In this document: one piece after another, positions 51,144-60,477 of the stretch
Numbering within the stretch: position 1 is the stretch's first letter
Layout: the number at the start of each line of letters is the position of its first letter
Source of the DNA: Candidatus Melainabacteria bacterium
GTDB taxonomy: Bacteria; Cyanobacteriota; Vampirovibrionia; Vampirovibrionales; Vampirovibrionaceae
NCBI GenBank assembly: GCA_902168245.1
Contig: CABHPA010000096.1
Coordinates: forward strand, 20,227-84,226
Reading direction: 5' to 3'
Length of the DNA: 64,000 nt
Notes under the pieces: model-generated
What the model was told of the DNA's origin: nothing
The model's database searches: none
The model's input: only the letters and a program-made list of their open reading frames with translations
Position numbers and translations under genes: made by a program

Positions 51144-52970
51144 ATGTGTGGCATTTTAGCCCTGATTAATGCAGATGTGAACCAGGAGCGCAAAGACCTG
51201 GCCCTGGAGCGCATGTGGCGACGCGGGCCGGATCAGGGCGGTCAGTGGAAAAGCCCGGATGGTCGGGTCTGGCTGGGGCATCGTCGCCTGTCTATTGTGG
51301 ACATGAGCGATGCGGGCAGACAGCCCATGCATTCCCCGGATGGCAGGTTGTCGCTGGTGTTTAACGGGGAAATCTACAATTACCCCAGTCTTCGGGTGGA
51401 ACTGGAAGCCAAGGGCTACCGCTTTGTCTCCCATTGCGATACCGAGGTGCTGCTTCATGGCTACCGGGAATGGGGTTTGGACCTGTTGAATCGGCTGCAA
51501 GGCATGTTCGCTTTCGCGCTATGGGATCAGCAGGAACGGAAATTACTGACCGCGCGGGATCATCTGGGGATTAAGCCCCTGTTTTACGCGCCGGTGGGGC
51601 AGGGCATGGCCTTCGGTTCCGATCTCAATGCGCTCAAGGCGCTGTTGCCTCAATCAACCACGCCGGATGCCATGGCGGTGTCTTACCTGATTACGCTGGG
51701 CTTTATGACCGAACCCCATACCATCTGGCGGGAGATTAAACGCCTCCCGCCCGGCCATTACCTGACCATGGCCCTGGACGGGGCGACTGAGATCCGCGCC
51801 TATTGGGAGCCGCCCCGGCACATCGCGGAAAAAGCCGCTTACGACCCGGATGAATGGGCCAGCCTGTTTGAAACCGTGATCCGGGAGCATCTGCTGGCGG
51901 ATACCCCCATTGGCCTGTTTTTGTCCGGCGGGCTGGACTCCACGGCGGTAGCCGCCTGCCTGCACAATCTGAACGCACCCCTTGAGGCACTGACCATCGG
52001 TTTTCCGGGCAGCAAGCGGGATGAATCTTCTATTGCCGCGTTAACCGCCGAGCATTTGCGTTTGCCGCACCGCATTATCCCGTTGGATAAGCCTGATCCG
52101 CTGGATTTGATCCGCGAAGTGATGCATGCCGTGGATGAGCCAATGGGCGCTTCCGGCCCGTTGTCCAAGTTTAAGATTTGCCAGGCGGCCCAAACCGCCG
52201 GGTACAAGGTGGTGTTTGGCGGCGACGGTGGGGACGAGGTGTTTTGCGGCTACCCTCGCTTCTGGAACTTACAGGGGCCTCTGTCTCCGGTACAAGCCGC
52301 AATGCGCCCCCTGCTGCGCTGGGCGGTGGGGCGTTTCGGGCAATCTGCGGCGCTGGTGAATCTGGCGGCGAAGAATTACGCCGGGCAAAACCCGCTGGCG
52401 CGCCACCACTGGCGTATGTATCCCCGCTTCCTGCCGGAGGAGGCGCAAGCCTTGCTGGCGCCCATGGGGCATCGCTTTACGGATGCCGACATGTTGGCTC
52501 CCTACTTGAAGCATTATGAACCCACCTTGCCCATGCAGCGGGCCATGCAGCGGATTGACCTGATGACCTACTGCGCCGATGGCGAACTGGCGCGGGTGGA
52601 TAAGGTGAGCATGGCGCATTCGCTGGAATGGCGGGTGCCGATGCTGGATCGTCGGGTGGTGGAATTTGGCATGAGCCAGCCCTACCGCGTGGACGCTCGC
52701 GAACGGAGCAAGCCCGTGGTGCGGGATTACCTGCAAAGTCGGGTGCCTGGGGAAATCCTCGCCATGAAAAAGCAGGGCTTCAGCATCGATAACATGGATC
52801 AGCTTGATTGGGCGCAAGTGAAGCGACTGATTGACGATGGCCCCTGGGTGAAGCGGGGTTACTGGCGAAAAGATTGGCATAAAATGGTGGACCCGGCCAT
52901 GCCGTATGCCCTGGCCCGTCTTTCAACACTGCTAATGCTGTCCCTGTGGGCGGAAAATCAGGATATTTAA
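51144..52970 (+). CDS. asnB: AsnB-type glutamine-dependent amidotransferase
   Basis: 608 residues. N-terminal Ntn-type glutaminase domain with catalytic Cys2 (MCGILALIN), NGEIYNYPSLR and the RGPDQGG segment; C-terminal synthetase domain with the PP-loop LSGGLDSTA (residues 260-268) and GGDGGDEVFCGY. Converts aspartate to asparagine, or in glycan clusters amidates a sugar or uronic acid with ammonia from glutamine. The location at the end of the glycan cluster favours the latter (inference). GGGG is in front of the start, 6 bp after the methyltransferase stop. Confidence 0.93.
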   Translation: MCGILALINADVNQERKDLALERMWRRGPDQGGQWKSPDGRVWLGHRRLSIVDMSDAGRQPMHSPDGRLSLVFNGEIYNYPSLRVELEAKGYRFVSHCDTEVLLHGYREWGLDLLNRLQGMFAFALWDQQERKLLTARDHLGIKPLFYAPVGQGMAFGSDLNALKALLPQSTTPDAMAVSYLITLGFMTEPHTIWREIKRLPPGHYLTMALDGATEIRAYWEPPRHIAEKAAYDPDEWASLFETVIREHLLADTPIGLFLSGGLDSTAVAACLHNLNAPLEALTIGFPGSKRDESSIAALTAEHLRLPHRIIPLDKPDPLDLIREVMHAVDEPMGASGPLSKFKICQAAQTAGYKVVFGGDGGDEVFCGYPRFWNLQGPLSPVQAAMRPLLRWAVGRFGQSAALVNLAAKNYAGQNPLARHHWRMYPRFLPEEAQALLAPMGHRFTDADMLAPYLKHYEPTLPMQRAMQRIDLMTYCADGELARVDKVSMAHSLEWRVPMLDRRVVEFGMSQPYRVDARERSKPVVRDYLQSRVPGEILAMKKQGFSIDNMDQLDWAQVKRLIDDGPWVKRGYWRKDWHKMVDPAMPYALARLSTLLMLSLWAENQDI

Positions 52971-53146
52971 CCCTGTTAACGGGTTGGCCGCAGCCGTGGC
53001 GGATTTTATTTCTTAATGCTAGGATTTTTAAAAATCGATCTGGATTGAATGGTGTTTTAAGTGTTTTGTCGATCTCAGGCCGATCTCAGCATGACGCTTC
53101 AAAGCAAGTAACTGTTCTGTTTTTAAGTGCATAAAGGGCTGAAACC

Positions 53147-53811
53147 ATGGCTGTTGCCACCATCCAGCTTACCGAGACTTTTCACAGCGTTGAGGAAGCG
53201 ATTGAGGCTTTGAAAAACGGTGAGGTGATTATTGTCGCGGACGATGAGAACCGTGAAAACGAAGGGGATTTTGTGTGCGCGGCTGAAAAAGTGACACCCG
53301 AAATCATCAACTTTATGGTGACGCATGGCAAAGGTTTGGTGTGTCTGGCCCTCAGTCCGGAAATTTGCGAGCGGTTAGCTTTGCCGCTAATGGTGCCTAC
53401 CGAGCCTGGCGATTTGGAAGCCACCCCGTTTACGGTCACGATTGACGCAGATGCCAGGCTGGGTTGCGGCCCGGCATTTCCGCCCGCGATCGTGCCCTGA
53501 CCATTCAGACGGCCATTCGCCCGGATTCCAAACCGTCCGATTTCAAGCGGCCGGGCCATGTCTTTCCGCTGCGGGCCAGATCCAACGGGGTGATGGAGCG
53601 CGGCGGCCAGACCGAGGCCAGCACCGATCTGGCGCGGTTGGCGGGCTTTTCCGCCGCCGGTGTCCTGTGCGAGATTTTAAATCCCGATGGTACTTTGGCC
53701 CGGCGCAACGATTTATTTAAAGTGGCCTGCCAGTTTGGGTTGAAGTTTATTACGGTTCCCCAGATTGTGGAATACCGTAAAAAACTTGCCGCGCCGGGGG
53801 CGGTTCATTAA
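53147..53811 (+). pseudogene. ribB: 3,4-dihydroxy-2-butanone 4-phosphate synthase with frameshift
   Basis: RibB makes 3,4-dihydroxy-2-butanone 4-phosphate in riboflavin synthesis. The first frame (53147-53500) has the metal-binding region [19 protein letters not shown] and [16 protein letters not shown]; it then runs off after [13 protein letters not shown]. The second frame (from about 53458 to 53811) continues with [35 protein letters not shown] and TEASTDLARLAGF. One base appears missing near 53459, in the codon between the conserved DAR and the G(x)xxGIS segment. Combined length (about 221) equals normal RibB. Real pseudogene or sequencing error; no RibA domain is fused. Confidence 0.8.
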
Positions 53812-55754
53812 AAAACGCTGATGGGCGGTTGCAACTCGCTGATGTCGCCGGTACTGTCCGAGCGGGCCTGAATTGGCAGCGTAAAGCTGAAAGTGCTGCC
53901 TTGGCCGGGTACGCTGGTGACGCTCATGGTTCCGCCGTGGCGATCTATGATTTTTTTGCAGATGGTCAGCCCCATGCCGCTTCCCGGGTATTGGCTCAAG
54001 CCGTGCAGGCGCTGGAACGGCTCAAAAATCCGTTCGTAGAATTCGGGGGCGACGCCAATGCCGTTATCTTCCACCATGGTGCGGTAACAGGGTTCCCCGT
54101 CCATTGCCTGCCGTTCCGCGCGCCCGTAAATTTTGATGAGGGGCGGCGTGCCTTCCTGATGGTACTTTAAGGCGTTATCCACCAGGTTCTGGAATAACTG
54201 GCGCACCTGCCCCTCGTCGGCGAATACCTGGCCCAGTGTCTCAACCTGCACGGCGGCGCCCACTTCCTCAATAGCGACCTGCATGTCTTCCAGCACGGCT
54301 TCCAGCGCCTTGTTGAGATCCACCATTTTGAACGGCTGCCCTTTGCGGTTGACGCGGGACAGGGCCAGCAAATCCGAAATCAGCGTTTGCATGCGTTTGA
54401 CGGACTTTTGCATGCGCAAAATGTAATCTTTGCCCTCATCCGGCACCAGGTTGTACAACATATCGCTGAAAACCTGGATCTTGCGCAGGGGTTCCTGCAA
54501 ATCGTGGGAAGCGATGGTGGCGAACTGCTCCAGTTCCCGGTTGCTTCGCTCCAGCAGCCAGGCGTATTTCTTCAGATCCTCTTCCACTTTCTTGCGATCG
54601 GAAAAATCGTGGCAGGTGCCTACAAAGCCCACAAAGTCCCCGCTGGCGGTGTATCTGGGAACGCCGGTGGCCAGTATCCAGTGGTACTTTCCGTCGTAGC
54701 GCCGGAGCCGGTATTCCACCTCGTACTGCTCCCGGTTCCGAATCGCCTGCTCATATACCGAAAACGTGTAGGGCGCGTCCTCCGGGTGAATGGGCGACAC
54801 CCATCCGGAACCCAGGCTTTCCCCTTCCTGTTGGCCGGTAAAATCGTTCCATCGCCTGTTTATGTAGGTGCAATCGCCTGTCGTGTCGCTTTGCCAGATA
54901 ATAATGGGGGCTTGTTCGGCCATCAGCCGGAACCGCTCCTCCGATTCCTTTAACGCCTGTTCCGTCTGCTTTCTCTGGCTAATGTCCACAATGACCACCA
55001 GGAAATAATCGAATTCATCCGCCTCGTTCCAGACGATGGAAACAGTCTGGTTTACCCAGATCAGCGAACCGTCCTTGCGGATATAACGCTTTTCGGTGGA
55101 ATAGTTGCTGATTTCCCTGCGGAGCAGTTGCTGGTACGCTTCGTCGTTTTGGCCCAAATCGTCCGGGCAGATCAACTCTTGCAACGATAAGCCAATTAAC
55201 GCGTTGTGGTCGTATTGCAGAATCTGGCCGAACTTGTGGTTGAATAATCGCAGTTGGCCTTCGGCGTCTACGTGGGCAAGCCCCACGGCGGCCTGCTCAA
55301 ACGTGGAAAGGAACTTTCTTTCCATAGTTCTGGCCGTGCGGCGGCCTTCAGCTTCGCTCAGTTCCCGCATAACCGCAGGCACCAGCCGGGAATACTGCCC
55401 TTTCACCAAAAAATCGTTGGCTCCCGCCTTGAGCGCCGCCACGGCGGTTTCTTCCCCTACGGTTCCTGAAACGATGATAAAGGGAATGTCCAGCTCGCTT
55501 TGCTTCAGGACTTCCAACGCGTCCGGGGCGCTGAACCTGGGCATGGAATAATCCGAGAGGATCAGATCCCACGACTCGCCGTAAAGGGCGCTTTCCATTT
55601 CGGCATGGGTTTCCACGCGCTTAAAAACAGGCGCGAACCCCCCGTTGCGCAATTGCTCGATTTCCAATTCCGCGTCATCTGCGGAATCTTCCACCATCAG
55701 CACCCGCAACGGGCGAAGGGCGTTATTTTGTGGCGAAATCGTAAGCTGACTCAT
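53808..55754 (-). CDS. Hybrid sensor histidine kinase (REC-PAS-PAS-HisKA-HATPase)
   Basis: 648 residues. N-terminal receiver domain (about 16-130, phosphoacceptor Asp68), two PAS domains with PAC tails (about 150-265 and 275-395, ending in ISQRKQTEQ and FSDRKK), a HisKA dimerisation domain with His417 in SHDLQEPLRK, and a C-terminal ATPase domain with DNALKYH, EDNGIGV and GSGMGLTICKKI boxes. No membrane helix is seen, so it is cytoplasmic. It overlaps the response regulator gene upstream by 32 bp and its stop overlaps the ribB stop by 4 bp. Signal unknown. Confidence 0.93.
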   Translation of the reverse strand: MSQLTISPQNNALRPLRVLMVEDSADDAELEIEQLRNGGFAPVFKRVETHAEMESALYGESWDLILSDYSMPRFSAPDALEVLKQSELDIPFIIVSGTVGEETAVAALKAGANDFLVKGQYSRLVPAVMRELSEAEGRRTARTMERKFLSTFEQAAVGLAHVDAEGQLRLFNHKFGQILQYDHNALIGLSLQELICPDDLGQNDEAYQQLLRREISNYSTEKRYIRKDGSLIWVNQTVSIVWNEADEFDYFLVVIVDISQRKQTEQALKESEERFRLMAEQAPIIIWQSDTTGDCTYINRRWNDFTGQQEGESLGSGWVSPIHPEDAPYTFSVYEQAIRNREQYEVEYRLRRYDGKYHWILATGVPRYTASGDFVGFVGTCHDFSDRKKVEEDLKKYAWLLERSNRELEQFATIASHDLQEPLRKIQVFSDMLYNLVPDEGKDYILRMQKSVKRMQTLISDLLALSRVNRKGQPFKMVDLNKALEAVLEDMQVAIEEVGAAVQVETLGQVFADEGQVRQLFQNLVDNALKYHQEGTPPLIKIYGRAERQAMDGEPCYRTMVEDNGIGVAPEFYERIFEPFQRLHGLSQYPGSGMGLTICKKIIDRHGGTMSVTSVPGQGSTFSFTLPIQARSDSTGDISELQPPISVF

Positions 55755-56175
55755 TGTATACCGTCCAGAATAGGCCCACTGTTTTTACCGCATCGGCAAA
55801 ACGCTCAAAATCGACAGGTTTGCGAATGTAGGCGTTGCAACCGTAACTATACCCCTGTAATCGATCCTCCTGCTCCTTGGAAGAGGTCAGGATAACGATT
55901 GGCACCAGCCTGGTGCGGTTGTCCGCGCGAATTTGCTGCAATACTTCCAGCCCGTCCACCTTGGGCAGTTTTAAATCCAGCAGAATTAACTGGGGCAGAT
56001 CATTCACGCTACGCCCTTCGTATTGCCCGGCGCCGAACATATAGTCCAGCGCTTCCTCGCCGTCCCGCGCCACAATAATATCGTTTTTAATCTTGTTGTC
56101 CCGAAAGGCGGTAAGCGTCAACTCCTGGTCGTAGGGGTTGTCTTCCACCAGTAGAATCACCTTATTGGGCGTCAT
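55723..56175 (-). CDS. Rcp1-type response regulator
   Basis: 150-residue single receiver domain: LLVEDNPYDQELT (Asp12), LILLDLKLPKVDG (Asp67 phosphoacceptor), ILTSSKEQ (Thr97, Lys100). The pattern with the GANQYEGRSVNDLP-like insertion resembles Rcp1-type response regulators linked to phytochrome kinases in cyanobacteria. AAGGAG eight bases before the ATG is a strong ribosome site. It lies between the two kinases, and probably receives phosphate from one or both. Confidence 0.93.
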   Translation of the reverse strand: MTPNKVILLVEDNPYDQELTLTAFRDNKIKNDIIVARDGEEALDYMFGAGQYEGRSVNDLPQLILLDLKLPKVDGLEVLQQIRADNRTRLVPIVILTSSKEQEDRLQGYSYGCNAYIRKPVDFERFADAVKTVGLFWTVYNESAYDFATK

Positions 56176-56187
56176 GCTCCCAACTCC

Positions 56188-57714
56188 TTACAATGAAAAA
56201 TAAAAAGTCGCTCCCTTGCCCACTTCGCCTTGCGCCCAGGCTTTTCCCCCATGGCGGTGTAGAATGCGCTGAACGGTGGCAAGACCGATGCCGGTACCCG
56301 GGAATTCATCCATGCGGTGCAACCGCTGAAACGCCCCGAAAAGCTTGTCCACGTATTTCATGTTGAACCCGGCGCCGTTATCCTTCACGTAATAAACGGG
56401 TTTGTCGCCCTGCCGGATTACGCCCACTTCAATTTCCGCTTCCGCGACTTTGCCGGTAAACTTCCAGGCGTTGCCGAGCAGGTTTTCCAGCAGGATTTTC
56501 AACAGGCTGGCATCGCCATGCACCACCATACCCTCCGCCACCTGGAACCTGACATGCCGCTGCGGTTCCTGTTTCTGGCAATTTATCAGAATGGCGGCGG
56601 CCATTGCCCCCAGATCTACGTCCTCATAGGCCATTTTCGCGCGGCTTAACCGGGAAAGCTTGAGCAGGTCGTCAATCAGCTCGCCCATGCGCTGGGTATT
56701 GTCGCATACGTTGCGCAGGTAACGCTGTTCCTCTTCGGTAAGCCGATCCCCGGTTCTGTTCATCAATATTTGGCTGAAGCCGTCAATGCTGCGTAACGGG
56801 GCGCGCAGATCATGCGAAACCGAATAGGCGAACGCCTCCAGCTCCTTGTTCAGGGTTTCCAGTTGATGGGTGCGTTCATGCACCTTGCTTTCCAGCGTCT
56901 CCCGCGCTTCGCGGATTTCGGTAATATCCAGGCAGGTTCCCACCTGGCCCAGGAATTCCCCGTCATCCCTGAAGCGCGCCGCCCCACGGCTTAAAATCCA
57001 CCGGAATTGCCCGTCCGCCTGCTTCATCCTGAATTCCAGGTTGAAATCGCTTCGGGTTTCAAAGGCAGTTTCCAGGTGATTACAGACCTTCCCCAGATCC
57101 TCCGGGTGAATATACGGCTCCCAGCCCCGGTGGGCGAGAATGTCGAACGGTTGTCCGAAAAACGCCAGCAACCCTTTGTTGGCGTAAATCAGGTTGGCCT
57201 GCTCATCATTCAGCCAGATCATGATAGGGGAAACGTCAGCCAGGGTGCGGAAACGGGCCTCGCTTTCCCGTAGCGCCAGTTCCGCGTTTTTCCGTTCGCT
57301 AATGTTCTGCATCAGGTAGAAAACGCCCAGCAGAACGCCCTGTTCATCCCGCAAGGCGAGCGCCATGGCTTCCACCCAGAAAGGGCGGCCATGCCGGTTC
57401 AGTAAGCGCAGTTCCTGCCGGGCTTCGTTGGCCGCCTGCAGCGTTTGCGTCAGTGTCTCGATTTCCGGAAAAAAATACGCCGCCCGATGCCCCGACACTT
57501 CAATGTCCCGATAACCCAGAATGCGTTCGGCCCCGGAATTCCAGCTCACAATCGAACCTTGCGGGTCTGTCAGGAAAAAGGCCGCGCTTTGCATGCCTTG
57601 TACGGCCAGTTCCAACAGCGTCCCGCTTGACCCCGTTTGCCCCGGCCGGGCCTTGCAGGGTTGTTCTTCTGCTGTGGGCGGTTGGGGAAAGGGCATGGGC
57701 GCTACAGGATCCAT
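56188..57714 (-). CDS. PAS-PAS sensor histidine kinase
   Basis: 508 residues. Two PAS domains (about 33-150 and 155-275), HisKA with His301 in AYSVSHDLRAPLRSIDG, and ATPase domain with NLLGNAWKF, VKDNGAGF and FPGTGIGLATVQRIL. The HisKA region resembles bacteriophytochrome-type kinases. It has no membrane helix. It is separated by 12 bp from the downstream response regulator, so the three genes form one operon. Start ATG 57714 lacks a strong ribosome site. Confidence 0.93.
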   Translation of the reverse strand: MDPVAPMPFPQPPTAEEQPCKARPGQTGSSGTLLELAVQGMQSAAFFLTDPQGSIVSWNSGAERILGYRDIEVSGHRAAYFFPEIETLTQTLQAANEARQELRLLNRHGRPFWVEAMALALRDEQGVLLGVFYLMQNISERKNAELALRESEARFRTLADVSPIMIWLNDEQANLIYANKGLLAFFGQPFDILAHRGWEPYIHPEDLGKVCNHLETAFETRSDFNLEFRMKQADGQFRWILSRGAARFRDDGEFLGQVGTCLDITEIREARETLESKVHERTHQLETLNKELEAFAYSVSHDLRAPLRSIDGFSQILMNRTGDRLTEEEQRYLRNVCDNTQRMGELIDDLLKLSRLSRAKMAYEDVDLGAMAAAILINCQKQEPQRHVRFQVAEGMVVHGDASLLKILLENLLGNAWKFTGKVAEAEIEVGVIRQGDKPVYYVKDNGAGFNMKYVDKLFGAFQRLHRMDEFPGTGIGLATVQRILHRHGGKAWAQGEVGKGATFYFSL

Positions 57715-57887
57715 TCACATACCAATTCTTACAGTCGGGGGACTGGCGTACCTTATCAATAAAGCCGGAAACAAGCCAACTTAAATTGTAATTCGCTTCT
57801 TCCTCGATTCGGTATTGCCCGCGCTACTATTTTTTGGGGCGCGCAATTGCTGAATCGGGTAGCTTGACATTTACGGAACCTGAAAAA

Positions 57888-58491
57888 TTAAATTGGGCCT
57901 GGTCGACTTTTCGGGCTGGGGTAAGACAGATGCCGCAACCATCCATACAGATTATTGGTCAGATTGTTGGCAGGGTTAGCCTCGGTTGCGGGGACGTGTT
58001 GCCCAATCTGGCCCAATCCCGTTCCTGCAACCGGGGCGAATTGATTAATTGCTTCTATTCCGTCCAGGCTCTGCCAGCCCATGGGGTTCAGCGGTCTGTC
58101 TTCGCCCAGCAGGAAGTGTTCCGCCAGGTTGAACAGTTTTGCGGATTCGGGGGATGGCCCTGCCGTCGTGTTCTCCGCTGAGGGGGTATCCCGCAAGGCC
58201 AGTTGGCCCAATAAATCCGAAAAACCCCGCTGGTTTTGCAGTATTCATTGCGCGGCAACTTGATCCGGACGGTCTTTCAGTTGCTGAAATTGGCGGGTAT
58301 GGGGGCGATCCAGGCCGCCTCCGCTTTGCGGCAACAAGTTCATTAGCCGGGTATGGCCGTTTCGGCTCGCCAGTTTCATGGGGGTGTCGTCCGCTGTGTC
58401 CGTGGCGTTCAAATCGGGTTGGGGGGCATGGCTAATGAGGGTTTTGGCAAGCGGGTACAGATTTTTTTCATTGGCGATGTGAGATTCCTAA
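57888..58491 (-). pseudogene. Ankyrin-repeat gene remnant with internal stop
   Basis: On the minus strand, from about 58491, one frame reads ESHIANEKNLYPLAKTLI, then LNATDTADDTPMKLASRNG and HTRLMNLLPQ, a clear ankyrin repeat, then DRPDQVAAQ and an in-frame TGA (58247-58245). The same frame continues after the stop: ILQNQRGFSDLLGQLALRD and on to 57888. The 5-prime side is cut by the IS5-like remnant. Two disabling events (insertion and stop) make it a pseudogene. A separate ankyrin gene is at 14476 and one at 61859. Confidence 0.65.
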
Positions 58492-58495
58492 CTAA

Positions 58496-58938
58496 GAGGC
58501 CGTCTGAAAAGTTTAAACAGGGGCGAATCGTTTGAGCATAAGCCGGATCAAAGCAATGTAAATATCGCTCTGACTACTTGAAATGGTTTTCTCATACTCT
58601 TTAGCCAAGAGCCGACAAGGATTGAGCCAACCAAAGGTTCGTTCCACAATCCAGCGATGAGGCAGAACTTTAAATCCCGCTTCGTTGCGTTTGACAATTT
58701 CTAAATCGATTTTCAAAACTGTTTTGGCCCAATCTTGCAATTTGCCACTGTAAGCTGAATCAGCCCATATCTTTTGGATGGAATGGGCTTGGTTTTTGAA
58801 TGGCAACAGTAACAGCTTTCCACCATCCCGATCTTGAATATTGCCTTCATGCACCAGCAATTTTTGAAGCAGCCCCAAAGTATCCACCAGAATATGCCGC
58901 TTTCGGCCTTTTACTTTCTTTCCTGCGTCATACCCGCG
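58496..58938 (-). mobile_element. Partial IS5-family element
   Basis: A transposase 3-prime half (58513 to about 58938) with the IS427/IS5-like stretch GYDAGKKVKGRKRHIL, DTLGLLQKLLVHEGN, ADSAYSGKL, and the HRWIVERTFGWL motif of the C-terminal catalytic Glu. The outer end starts near GAGGCCGTCTGAAAAGTTT (58496-58514), probable terminal repeat. The 5-prime half is missing: it is cut at the IS21 insertion near 58940-58968. It inserted into the ankyrin remnant at its left end. Confidence 0.7.
58513..58938 (-). pseudogene. IS5-family transposase, 5-prime truncated
   Basis: Catalytic DDE transposase fragment. The visible frame from 58887 starts at GTG-like codon inside the conserved block, and the same frame extends to about 58938 (GYDAGKKVKGRKRHILV). 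It lacks the first part, so it is inactive. The final residues LMLKRFAP end normally. Confidence 0.8.
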
Positions 58939-58968
58939 AAGCCCCCTTTTTCTGCCGTCTTAACGGAC

Positions 58969-58995
58969 TGGAAATGGCATAGTAAAAATGCGCAG
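58969..58995 (+). repeat. IS21 left terminal inverted repeat
   Basis: Starts TGGAAATGGCATAG; pairs with the right end in inverted orientation (20 of 27). Confidence 0.8.
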
Positions 58996-59094
58996 AAAAC
59001 GGAGCGCATGACGGAGCAAAAATACGCAACTTCCCCGAAAGTGATTACGGCCTCATAGTAGAGGCTGTGAGTGATTCTGGGGAGGTGGAGGAGC

Positions 59095-60477
59095 TTGAAA
59101 ACGGTGCACGACAAGGACGAGGTCCGCCGGGCCTACTTTCGGAATGGGCAAAACAAGAGCCAGATCGCCCGGGAAATGGGCATGGACCGCCGGACAGTCA
59201 AGAAATTACTGGAGATGTCCCCGGATGAAGCACCCCGGTATCGCCGTAGTCAGCCAATTTCCCGTCCGGTTCTGGGCGATTATATTGCGGTGATTCACCA
59301 CTGGCTGGTCCTGGATGCAGACGCGCCTCGTAAGCAGCGCCATTCGGCGCAACGCATCTACGAACGCTTACGGGAAGAGCGTGGCTATTTTGGCAGCTAC
59401 AGCGCCGTTCGGGATTATCTGCAACAGGTACGCAAAAAGCCGAAAGAAGTCTTCCTGCCGCTGGCCTTTGCCCCGGGCGAAATGGCCCAGGTGGATTGGG
59501 CGGAAGTGACCATCCAGCTTGCCGGAGTACCCACGGTGGTGTATCTGTTTGCGCTGACCCTGAATTATTCAGGTGCGGTGTACTTTGAAGCATTTACCCG
59601 GGCCAACCAGGAAGCCTTCTTCCAGGGTCATGTGAACGCATTTCTATTCTTGCGCGGCATTCCGCTATGCATTACATATGACAACCTAAAAAGCGCGGTA
59701 CAAGCGATTCTTAAAGGCAACAAACGGGAAGAGAACGCTCATTTTGTCTCGTTCAAGAACGCCTGGCTCTTTGAGAGCCGCTTCTGCAACCCGGCCAGCG
59801 GCAATGAAAAAGGACGAGTGGAGAACATGATTAAATTCGCCGAGCGAAACCTGTTTACCCCGGTTCCGCAAGTTAACAGCCTGACTGAGCTGAACGTGTT
59901 ATTAAAAGAGCGCTGTGTGGCTTACCAGGACCGCGTCCAGGCTCGACAAAGACAAACCGTGGGAGAACGGCTGAACCAGGAATTGCCCCATCTCTTGCCC
60001 CTGCCAGCCCATTTACCACAGCCCTGTAATCTGGTGCCGGTGAAAGCGGATAAATCCGCCCTGGTCCAGTTTGAAACCAACCGCTATTCGGTTCCTTGTG
60101 AGTATGCTTACCAGTCTCTCTGGCTGAAAGTCTTTGTGGACAAGATTGAAATCACCAACCAGCAAACGGTAATTGCCACCCATACCCGGCTAAAGGGTCG
60201 TTACCAGGAAACCATCCGCTTTGAACATTATCGAAAAGCCCTGGAGCGTAAGCCTGGCGCTCAGAAACATTTCCGCAGCACGGAACCCGTCGTCCTCCCC
60301 TTAAAAACTCGGGAGCCCGGGGCAGCCACCTTTCCAGAGATGACTGTCCAGGCTCCCAACATGGACGTGTATAGTCAATTGGAAGGAATCTCGTATGACA
60401 CCACAATCGCACATGTTACTCATGGAAACGTACCTGAAAAAACTGCGTTTGCCCAGCGTCGCCCGGCATTATCATAA
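59095..60477 (+). CDS. istA: IS21-type transposase IstA
   Basis: Transposase of 460 residues. N-terminal helix-turn-helix (about residues 15-45, [19 protein letters not shown]), and the DDE core with D134 (QVDWAEV), D196 (TYDNLKSAV) and E243 (GRVENM). The TTG start at 59095 with GGAGGT eight bases before it is preferred; GTG 59071 would add eight residues. It overlaps istB by 83 nt, so the two are made from one mRNA. Confidence 0.92.
   Translation: MKTVHDKDEVRRAYFRNGQNKSQIAREMGMDRRTVKKLLEMSPDEAPRYRRSQPISRPVLGDYIAVIHHWLVLDADAPRKQRHSAQRIYERLREERGYFGSYSAVRDYLQQVRKKPKEVFLPLAFAPGEMAQVDWAEVTIQLAGVPTVVYLFALTLNYSGAVYFEAFTRANQEAFFQGHVNAFLFLRGIPLCITYDNLKSAVQAILKGNKREENAHFVSFKNAWLFESRFCNPASGNEKGRVENMIKFAERNLFTPVPQVNSLTELNVLLKERCVAYQDRVQARQRQTVGERLNQELPHLLPLPAHLPQPCNLVPVKADKSALVQFETNRYSVPCEYAYQSLWLKVFVDKIEITNQQTVIATHTRLKGRYQETIRFEHYRKALERKPGAQKHFRSTEPVVLPLKTREPGAATFPEMTVQAPNMDVYSQLEGISYDTTIAHVTHGNVPEKTAFAQRRPALS

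Noticed and set aside
52971..53146. FMN riboswitch upstream of ribB
   Set aside because: No RFN-element sequence blocks are present; only an AT-rich gap and a plain ribosome site.
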